A model generated the notes under the pieces. It was not told the origin of the DNA. It saw only the letters and a list, made by a program, of their open reading frames with translations, and did not search any database. Shown in pieces: positions 58,372-64,000 of a stretch of DNA of 64,000 bases. The stretch spans positions 1,798,001-1,862,000 of the forward strand of contig NZ_CP114778.1 in the NCBI RefSeq assembly GCF_027359395.1, in the 5' to 3' direction. This DNA comes from Prochlorococcus marinus str. MIT 1013 (lineage in GTDB: Bacteria > Cyanobacteriota > Cyanobacteriia > PCC-6307 > Cyanobiaceae). The position numbers and the translations under genes were made by a program. Position 1 is the first letter of the stretch. Each line of letters starts with the position of its first letter.

Positions 58372-58557
58372 ATGTCATGCGGCAATCCTTTTAAACATGC
58401 AATAGAAGACGTAAAGGAAACATTCTCGAAATCTTGTGGAGTTCCTATCCAGGGAAACGATTGGTGTGGTCTGGTTTCTAATTATGAAACTGATTTTGAT
58501 GAGGTCGATTACGAGAATGAGTGTTTGCAGTTCGGAATCTGCTCAATGGACTATTAA
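58372..58557 (+). CDS. Small cysteine-containing acidic protein
   Basis: A 61-aa protein with an excellent ribosome binding site (AGGAGGTCAAGCTATG). Begins MSCGNPFKHAIEDVKETFSK and contains five Cys (CG, CGV, CGL, CLQ, CSM), a pattern that could bind metal or form disulfides. Acidic overall. No family recognised. First of three closely spaced plus-strand micro-genes. Confidence 0.65.
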   Translation: MSCGNPFKHAIEDVKETFSKSCGVPIQGNDWCGLVSNYETDFDEVDYENECLQFGICSMDY

Positions 58558-58587
58558 AAAAACATTGAACTCAAATGAGGTCTAATC

Positions 58588-58722
58588 ATGCAAACAACCC
58601 GTAGTTTCAGATCTAATGGATCGAATACTCATTCATCAATCTTTCTTTGGTTTTCTGTCCTTTTAATTTCCTTTGGAATGCTGCCACACCTAATTCCTTA
58701 TTACTTTCAGTTAAAATATTGA
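58588..58722 (+). CDS. Small single-helix membrane protein
   Basis: A 44-aa frame with a GAGG site (CAAATGAGGTCTAATCATG). Begins MQTTRSFRSNGSNTHSS, then one hydrophobic helix IFLWFSVLLISFGMLPHLIP and a short tail. 30 bases after the cysteine-containing gene, likely co-transcribed. Confidence 0.55.
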   Translation: MQTTRSFRSNGSNTHSSIFLWFSVLLISFGMLPHLIPYYFQLKY

Positions 58723-58730
58723 GGTAAACA

Positions 58731-58793
58731 ATGATTCTTGATCTTCTTAAACTAATCCTTAGAAAACACAAAGATTACTGGGTTGTTGGTTAA
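58731..58793 (+). CDS. Possible 20-residue peptide
   Basis: MILDLLKLILRKHKDYWVVG with GAGG seven bases before the ATG, eight bases after the previous stop. Amphipathic and basic. Too short to be sure, but the ribosome binding site and spacing match those of the two genes before it. Confidence 0.3.
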   Translation: MILDLLKLILRKHKDYWVVG

Positions 58794-58929
58794 ACAGGAG
58801 TTTTTTCACATGTTCACCTGATCTGGATTTGTTAGAAATGGGTTAGGAGTTCTAGCACTTCCGTTCCAGTAGATGGTTGGGTTAGTAAAGGTTGGATTGT
58901 TCAGTTGGATACAAAAGTGCTGAACTCAA

Positions 58930-58958
58930 AAGGGGCGACCAAATCTCGCCCCTTCTTT
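58930..58958 (+). terminator. Terminator of the micro-gene cluster
   Basis: AAGGGGCGA-ccaaatc-TCGCCCCTT with TCTTT after it; about 140 bases beyond the last small frame on the plus strand. Confidence 0.65.
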
Positions 58959-59192
58959 AATGGAATCCCCTTTGTAGGTGGCAAAAGCCACCAATGAGCA
59001 GGTGACTTTTGTCGTTTGAATTAAGAGAATGAACCAACCAATAAGAGAATCATTGCCAACTCTATCAGGATGATTAGTTGCTACTGCCAGAGATTTCTGC
59101 TTTTTCTTTATTCCTGACCCGCAATCGGTCATAGTTGCTTCGACTGTCTTTACTCAACTTTGGTATTGAACAGAAAAGGCCTTCCGACCAAG

Positions 59193-59303
59193 TTGAAAAA
59201 CACAAGAAGACTGGATTATGAATCTGCACATGAAACGCGGAATGAATTGCTATCTAATGATTGGGAATTAATTGAACATCAGATTAATGACGCTTTTGCT
59301 TAA
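59193..59303 (+). CDS. Possible small protein or gene remnant
   Basis: 37 codons from a TTG: LKNTRRLDYESAHETRNELL and on to QINDAFA. The composition is protein-like (acidic helix), unlike random AT-rich translation, but no ATG or clear ribosome binding site is present. Either a small gene with an unusual start or the end of a lost gene. Confidence 0.25.
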   Translation: MKNTRRLDYESAHETRNELLSNDWELIEHQINDAFA

Positions 59304-59600
59304 GCACTTGTTTACCAACATGGTCTCCTGATACAGATTTGGTCTCAATGATTCAACTAATTAATCCAAGTAAGATTAATGATCATAAAAATCTCAAGCT
59401 CAAATTATAAGCTATTAAGAGAGAGTTGATGGTTGTTTTGGATGAATAATATTGGTGACTATTGATTGCCTTCTCTTGGGAAATTCTCAACAATCTTCTA
59501 GTCCAATTACAGATAATTCGGTTAAAAGATTACTTCTTACTCCTTGCCAGATTCATGGCGAGATTAAGGTAGACGTTAAAAAAAAATCTAGTTGGTAAAA

Positions 59601-59632
59601 AAAAGTTCTTAACCAGACCGCTAAGAACTTTT
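59601..59632 (-). terminator. Terminator after the high-light-inducible gene
   Basis: Perfect 11-bp arms AAAAGTTCTTA / TAAGAACTTTT with eight T following on the minus strand, 64 bases beyond the hli stop. Confidence 0.75.
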
Positions 59633-59695
59633 GTTAGATCTTTTCAAAAGGTTTTGAAAAAATTGTTGATAGGGTTTAAATGGATTGAGCTCCAC

Positions 59696-59803
59696 TTAGA
59701 AAATTCCAGGAATGATTTGACCTGTTGTTGCATATGCACCAAAGGCTGCAACGAAGCCAAGCATTGCTGCCCAACCGTTAAACTTTTCTGCTTCAGGAGT
59801 CAT
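59696..59803 (-). CDS. hli: High-light-inducible protein (single-helix, chlorophyll-binding)
   Basis: A 35-aa protein: MTPEAEKFNGWAAMLGFVAA and then FGAYATTGQIIPGIF. The ExxNGxxAMLG motif and the ATTGQIIPGIF end are diagnostic for Hlip/SCP proteins of picocyanobacteria. Hlips bind chlorophyll and carotenoid and protect photosystems under light or nutrient stress. Only 35 residues, i.e. with almost no N-terminal tail, like the short phage- and island-type hli genes. Single copy in this window. Confidence 0.93.
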   Translation of the reverse strand: MTPEAEKFNGWAAMLGFVAAFGAYATTGQIIPGIF

Positions 59804-60157
59804 GGCAAAAAATGAAATATGAAGCAAATATAAAGAACAATTAGCAATACTGTGAGTGTCTACTCACGGCTTTTGATTATGAGAATTGATGCTTCTTATA
59901 AGAAAAGTTTATTTAATCATCGAGATGATTTGTGCTGAGTGCAATCTTTGCTCTCGTTCTTTTTTTCTGGCTAAGTGGTTATTCAAGCTGGAGGAGCTAG
60001 TACTGCATTTAGAAGCAAGATTCAATTCGGACTGATGTATTGCTTTTCTTTTTAGATTTATACTGCTCTCTAAAGCCTTTCATTTTTAAAACTTTCAGGT
60101 GCTTTAGTTGTTGTAAGAATAGTATTATCGCAAGAAACGAAAGAGAGAATAGAAAAA
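59804..60157. other. Upstream region of the TPR-OGT gene
   Basis: About 350 bases between divergent hli and the TPR-OGT gene. Must hold the hli promoter (minus). No other signal recognised. Confidence 0.35.
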
Positions 60158-62488
60158 ATGGATAGATCTAGTAAAGAAGTAGAAGGAAAGCAGAAAATTA
60201 CTGAGGTAAAAATATTTCCAGTTCCATTTCCTTTAGGAGAAATCAAAGAAAATATCACTATTACTACTCATACTCCTTCTAATCCTTCTAAAGAACAAAT
60301 AATTAATCAAGCATTTAAGTTTCATTCCCAAGGAAACATTTCAGAAGCAGCAAAGTATTACCAATATTTTATTGATCAAGGATTCAAAGATCACAGGGTT
60401 TTTTCTAATTTTGCAACAATCTTAAAAGGTCTTGGTAAATTAAAAGAAGCAGAATTTTTGCAACGTAAAGCAATTAAACTTAATCCTAATTCTGCAATAG
60501 CATATTATAATTTAGGGAACACATTGAATCTTCTTGGTGAATCACAAGGAGCCGAAATATCAATACGTAAAGCAATTGAATTTAATCCTGATTATAAAGA
60601 AGCTCATTACAACTTGGGAAATATATTAAAGAAACTTGGTAAATTAAAAGAAGCAGAAATATCATTGCGTCAAGCAATTAAATTGAAACCTGAATTCGTA
60701 AAGGCTTATTGTAATCTTGGACTCATATTAAAAGATCTTGGGAACGCAAAAGAAGCGGAATTATTTACTCGTAAAGCAATTGAACTGAAACCTGATCTCG
60801 CAGAGGCGCATTCAAATCTGGGAATCATATTGAGAGATATTGGCAAATTTCAAGAAGCAGAATTATCTACTCGCAAAGCAATTGAACTTAAACCTGGTTT
60901 CGCAGAAGCTCATTCCAGTCTGGGAAACATATTGAATGATCTTGGCAAATTAAAAGAAGCAGAATCGTCTTTTCTTAAAGCAATTGAACTTAAACCTGAT
61001 TTTGCTGAAGCATATTCTAATTTAGGAAGTATATTGATCGATCTTGGAAGATTTTCAGATGCAGATAAATATCTATCATCTGCATCAAGTCATGCTCCTG
61101 ATAATGTTTTTCATTTTATAAACTCGAATTTAAGACTATCTCCGATTGTGGAGAATAATTCACAAATTGATAATGAAAGAAGTCACTATAAAAAAGAAAT
61201 TAATAATTTAAAAAATAAGGACAATATGATTTATGAATATCCAAAGAGTTTTACTTCAAGTATTTTTTATCTAGCATACCAAAATAGGCTGGATGATAGA
61301 AAGATTCTAGAAGATTTTTCCGACGCAATCTCAAAATCAAAGGGGATGATATTGAATGGATTCTCTCATGATAAATATTTGGTTGCCTCAAGTAAAAGGA
61401 AAAATTTAAAAATAGGTGTTTGCTCAATGTTTCTTAGAGCAAATCATAGTGTGGGTAAGTGTTTCATTAATGTCTTGAAAGATTTATCAGAAACTGATAT
61501 TGATATGACAATATATATCATTCCAGACGAAAAAAATCATTCACAAATAAGAGAAATAAATGACTCCTTTAAAAAAGTAATAGATTTACCCAATTGTCCA
61601 CAAATGGCAGCAAAAGAAATACTTTCACACCAACTTGATGTGATGTTTTATCCAGATATTGGTATGAATAGCTTTTCATATATTCTGGCTTTATCAAGAT
61701 TAGCATTAGTGCAAATTAATGGATTGGGACACGGATCTACATCGGGTATAAAAAATATTGATTATTATATTACTCATGGAATAGAACCTAGTAAGTCCGA
61801 TTTAAACTACACAGAAACCTTGATAAGATTTAGAAGATTACCCTTCAATTTTTCTGCTCCTAAAATAAATGAAAGCAATATTACACTGAAAAATATTATA
61901 AATTCACCAAGTAATTTTTATATTGGTTTAATTCAGTCATTAGTCAAACTTCATCCAAGTTATGACGAGATACTTGAATCAATATTATTAAACATCAAGA
62001 ATTCATATTTAGTTCTAATCACAGACAAAAGTAATTATAAATTCAAATTAATTCAAGATCGATGGAGAAAAAAGAATAATTTGTTGATAGAAAGATCAAT
62101 TTTTCTTGATCGGATGGGAACAGATGATTTCCTCCACATAACAAGAAGCTGCGATATAATGTTGGATCCTTTTTACTTTGGTGGTGGCGTCACTTTTTAT
62201 GAAGCGATGGCATATGGAATCCCATTTATTACATATCCCCACAATCAAAAAGTAAGAATTGTCTCTGCAGGCTATAAACAAATGAAGATACAGAATCCAC
62301 CTATAGCTGCATCTCCGCAGGATTATATAAATTGGTGCAAATTATATTCTAAAGATAAAATGTTATTAGATTCAACAAAGAAAGAGTTAAAGCAACAAGC
62401 AGAAAAATATTTATTCAATGATAATGAAATATATAAAGAGTACTATAAATTCTTTAAAGAAGCTGTTAAAAGCTCAAGAAAAGGATAA
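60158..62488 (+). CDS. TPR protein with O-GlcNAc-transferase-like (GT41) domain
   Basis: A 776-aa protein. N-terminal leader with KIFPVPFPLGEI (about residues 19-30), then about eight TPR units (AIAYYNLGNTLNLLGESQGA, AEAHSNLGIILRDIGKFQEA) to about residue 325. From about 405 a GT-B domain of the SPINDLY/OGT type: FYPDIGMNSFSYILALSRLA, GLGHGSTSGIKNIDYYITHG, IQSLVKLHPSYDEIL and DPFYFGGGVTFYEAMAYG. It would transfer a sugar to protein or glycan; donor and acceptor unknown. The first 110 residues are similar to those of the 24973 protein (FPVP leader, AFKFHSxGNIxxAxKYYxxFIxxGF). Confidence 0.87.
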   Translation: MDRSSKEVEGKQKITEVKIFPVPFPLGEIKENITITTHTPSNPSKEQIINQAFKFHSQGNISEAAKYYQYFIDQGFKDHRVFSNFATILKGLGKLKEAEFLQRKAIKLNPNSAIAYYNLGNTLNLLGESQGAEISIRKAIEFNPDYKEAHYNLGNILKKLGKLKEAEISLRQAIKLKPEFVKAYCNLGLILKDLGNAKEAELFTRKAIELKPDLAEAHSNLGIILRDIGKFQEAELSTRKAIELKPGFAEAHSSLGNILNDLGKLKEAESSFLKAIELKPDFAEAYSNLGSILIDLGRFSDADKYLSSASSHAPDNVFHFINSNLRLSPIVENNSQIDNERSHYKKEINNLKNKDNMIYEYPKSFTSSIFYLAYQNRLDDRKILEDFSDAISKSKGMILNGFSHDKYLVASSKRKNLKIGVCSMFLRANHSVGKCFINVLKDLSETDIDMTIYIIPDEKNHSQIREINDSFKKVIDLPNCPQMAAKEILSHQLDVMFYPDIGMNSFSYILALSRLALVQINGLGHGSTSGIKNIDYYITHGIEPSKSDLNYTETLIRFRRLPFNFSAPKINESNITLKNIINSPSNFYIGLIQSLVKLHPSYDEILESILLNIKNSYLVLITDKSNYKFKLIQDRWRKKNNLLIERSIFLDRMGTDDFLHITRSCDIMLDPFYFGGGVTFYEAMAYGIPFITYPHNQKVRIVSAGYKQMKIQNPPIAASPQDYINWCKLYSKDKMLLDSTKKELKQQAEKYLFNDNEIYKEYYKFFKEAVKSSRKG

Positions 62489-62863
62489 TCGTGATTATTC
62501 AAAAGTCCAAATAGAACTAATATTTTGAGATGCTCTTCTATCCAATCTGGGCGACCAAATTGATACTACCTATGAAAAAAGTGTTCTGTAATTTGCCTCG
62601 ATGTTTTCCTGTCGGTTTATTATTAGTTTCTTCCTTAGAACCCATTTCCGTTGTATTGACTTCCAGAAGAACGAGCAGTGCCACTGCAACATATTCTCTG
62701 GAAACTTAAGCAGAAATAGTAGTTCTTAAAAAGCTTGAAATCAGATTGATGGGAACAAAATATTTTTTCATTGGTTAATTCTTCACACCTTATCCTTATC
62801 TAGTCCTGAGTGTTCTTGATGGATGCTTTTTATACATCCTCAGTTACTCCAACGCATTCGCAT

Positions 62864-62892
62864 GAAAAAAAGACCCCTTCTGGGGTCTTTTT
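62864..62892 (-). terminator. Terminator beside the tRNA remnant
   Basis: AAAAAGACCCC-ttct-GGGGTCTTTTT; read on the minus strand it lies 25 bases beyond the tRNA remnant, as the native terminator of that tRNA gene would. Confidence 0.7.
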
Positions 62893-62916
62893 AGTGCTCT
62901 TAGTAGAGGGTCTTTA

Positions 62917-62938
62917 TGCCCTCGTCGGGACTTGAACT
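62917..62938 (-). repeat. tRNA 3'-end remnant, probable attachment site (attL-like)
   Basis: On the minus strand the DNA reads AGTTCAAGTCCCGACGAGGGC plus A: the T loop, the 3' half of the T stem, the 3' acceptor strand and the discriminator base of a tRNA. The 5' part is missing and the T-stem partner is not present. Tyrosine integrases commonly use such 3' ends as core sites; an integrase gene starts 470 bases to the right. Confidence 0.75.
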
Positions 62939-62997
62939 GTTAGGCATGTCTTGTTGATGATTGGTCTTGTGGCGTGTAACTACGTTTTTATTGTTGA

Positions 62998-63031
62998 TTT
63001 TGGGGAACTTTTGGGGAACTTTTGTCCCCAA
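62998..63031 (+). repeat. Tandem 11-base repeat with inverted arm
   Basis: TTTTGGGGAAC occurs twice in tandem (62998-63008, 63009-63019); the following TTTTGTCCCCAA makes an inverted pair with the second unit (TTGGGGA/TCCCCAA). Possible integrase arm-type or excisionase binding sites, or a small structure. Confidence 0.55.
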
Positions 63032-63090
63032 CTTCTCTCGCTAAATATAAACTAATTAACTCTTAGAAACTAGGCGTGGAAAGGGATTTA

Positions 63091-63099
63091 TGCTATAAT
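63091..63099 (+). promoter_or_regulatory. Extended -10 promoter before the AlpA-like gene
   Basis: TGCTATAAT, an extended -10 consensus, 77 bases before the start codon at 63177. No good -35. Confidence 0.5.
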
Positions 63100-63176
63100 A
63101 GCAGTATTAGATGCGAAGAGAAGGATCTTTAAGGTTTAATTAGCGTCTCTAATTCTTTATTCTAAGTTAATTGATT

Positions 63177-63404
63177 ATGACCTTAACTAACGTTGGTGCA
63201 GTTGATCTGCGAAATTATTTTTTGTTTTGGAAGGATGTAATTGCTTTGACTGGTTCATCGGAAATGACCATTCGTCGAGCAATTGCAAGAGGTGACTTCC
63301 CTCCTCAAGTGAAGTTGTTTGGGAATAGAGGAAGAGTTGGATTTCGCAAGGCAGACATTCACCTTTGGTGCGAAGGGGGTTGGAGTGCAGAAGGAAATAC
63401 GTGA
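63177..63404 (+). CDS. AlpA-like excisionase/regulator
   Basis: A 75-aa DNA-binding protein with the AlpA/MerR-type helix-turn-helix TGSSEMTIRRAIARGDFPPQ followed by GFRKADIHLWCEGG. AlpA-type proteins control integrase-encoding elements and can serve as excisionase. Start ATG 63177 (a TTG two codons earlier is in frame). Its stop overlaps the ATG of the integrase (TGATG). Confidence 0.85.
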   Translation: MTLTNVGAVDLRNYFLFWKDVIALTGSSEMTIRRAIARGDFPPQVKLFGNRGRVGFRKADIHLWCEGGWSAEGNT

Positions 63405-64000
63405 TGCCTATTAGTGCAAGACAGATTAATAAAGCAATATCAGGAACGCTATCAGTTGAAAAGGGAAGTAGTTGCTATTTGCTTGTTAAGGGCAAGAGCA
63501 AAAGATTCTATGGGGTAACAAATATCGGATCGTCAGGTAGACGAAAGTACAAAGTTTATTTGGGTTATTGGCAGAAGGATTTCAACTCATCGGATAAAGT
63601 CCTTCAGCAATGGAATGAGATGAAAACTTGGGGTCTGGAAAATAATTGTGATCTCAGAAGATATGGGGAACGTTTTAATGTCAACAAATCAGAGGTGACA
63701 TTGAAAAAAGTTGTTGATCTTTTTATTCAACATAAAACCCATCATCAAAAATCTGATTCCAGTAAAACTTTCAGAAATCGTTTTGATCGCATCCTTCGGC
63801 GATTGCCTGATGGGATATTGGTTGACGACCTCGCTGGTTATGAAGGAACTCAGTTCATAAAAGAAAAAGTTCTTGATCCTGATGTTGCTCAAGGAAAAAT
63901 TCCAACTGCAAAAAGATACAGGCAAATGTTGAACAATCTTTTTAACTATGCGGTCGCTGATCGCTTGGTGCATCCAGAGCAAATTCCATACCGTTTAGAT
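63404..64000 (+). CDS. Tyrosine-type integrase, C-terminal part beyond window
   Basis: 199 codons open to the last base. The N-terminal arm-type DNA-binding domain is visible (FYGVTNIGSSGRRKYKVYLG), followed by a core-binding SAM-like domain (VVDLFIQHKTHHQKSDSSK and KIPTAKRYRQMLNNLFNYAV). The catalytic domain with its Arg-His-Arg-Tyr set lies to the right. Phage/island integrases of this type act on tRNA 3' ends, and such a remnant lies 470 bases upstream. Confidence 0.85.
   Translation, partial: MPISARQINKAISGTLSVEKGSSCYLLVKGKSKRFYGVTNIGSSGRRKYKVYLGYWQKDFNSSDKVLQQWNEMKTWGLENNCDLRRYGERFNVNKSEVTLKKVVDLFIQHKTHHQKSDSSKTFRNRFDRILRRLPDGILVDDLAGYEGTQFIKEKVLDPDVAQGKIPTAKRYRQMLNNLFNYAVADRLVHPEQIPYRLD

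Larger units (their letters stand above)
58723..59695. other. Gene-poor stretch with terminators
   Basis: About 970 bases. It holds the 20-residue peptide, two terminators (58930-58958, 59601-59632) and a 37-codon frame at 59193-59303 that reads like a protein end (RRLDYESAHETRNELLSND then WELIEHQINDAFA) but has only a TTG start. A 68-codon minus frame at 58926-59132 contains the terminator and is judged chance. Confidence 0.4.
62489..63176. other. Intergenic region containing an integration boundary
   Basis: About 690 bases. Left part to 62860: nothing recognised. Then a terminator (62864-62892), the tRNA 3' remnant (62917-62938), two direct repeats of 11 bases (62998-63019) and the promoter for the AlpA-like gene. 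Confidence 0.55.

Noticed and set aside
58926-59132. 68-codon minus-strand frame
   Set aside because: Contains a strong terminator in its 3' part and no start context; likely chance.

Overview
The window looks like the chromosome of a low-light-adapted Prochlorococcus, NATL/SS120-like. The basis is a strongly AT-rich genome (GC looks like roughly a third), a phycoerythrin cluster of the Prochlorococcus type (cpeB, cpeA, cpeZ, cpeY, cpeT, cpeS and a PBS linker), single-copy photosystem genes in picocyanobacterial order, Min division genes, and an rRNA operon with tRNA-Ile and tRNA-Ala in the spacer. Strain assignment is inference.

Layout. 1-1432: MCE/Mla-type lipid transport pair (substrate-binding protein cut by the window edge, plus ATPase). 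1551-4609: YvcK-like protein, then ndhC-ndhK-ndhJ. 4694-6845: rubredoxin, ycf48, psbE, psbL, psbJ, the photosystem assembly/cytochrome b559 operon; psbF, normally between psbE and psbL, is not there. 6921-14080: mtnP, a fused FAD oxidoreductase-SelD, a CCA-type nucleotidyltransferase, a UvrD helicase and a small coiled-coil protein. 14291-20399: phycoerythrin subunits, bilin lyases and linker, with a long terminator-like hairpin in the cpeB leader. 20506-24225: TVP38 membrane protein, a decayed UDP-glucuronate decarboxylase gene, an intact UDP-glucuronate 4-epimerase and small genes. 24973-27352: a TPR/glycosyltransferase-like protein and debris. 27422-37814: tRNA-Phe, DUF2470 protein, FGGY kinase, metK, HAD phosphatase, rpsA, nrdR, psbT-psbB, psbM, thioesterase, prmC, YrdC-type protein and tRNA-Thr. 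37935-45210: ctpA-HD-minC-minD-minE, petB-petD and a neutral invertase. 45302-51052: complete rRNA operon. 51100-57302: mutM, psaE, an unrecognised 349-aa protein, a LysM protein, aldehyde dehydrogenase, a second TVP38 protein and a DUF4278-like peptide.

From about 57.5 kb the window becomes accessory in character: a Yfr2-family small RNA, several peptides of 20-61 aa each with a GAGG-type ribosome binding site, a long imperfect hairpin, one high-light-inducible protein, a TPR-OGT protein paralogous at its N-terminus to the one at 25 kb, and finally a tRNA 3'-end remnant followed by an AlpA-like regulator and a tyrosine integrase that runs off the window. The last three look like the left boundary of an integrated element extending to the right.

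Functionally the window joins photosynthesis (NDH-1, PSII, PSI, cytochrome b6f, phycoerythrin), methionine/SAM metabolism (metK, mtnP), cell division (minCDE) and translation (rRNA, rpsA, prmC, tRNAs) with surface-sugar functions in the variable stretches. No CRISPR array or insertion sequence was seen.
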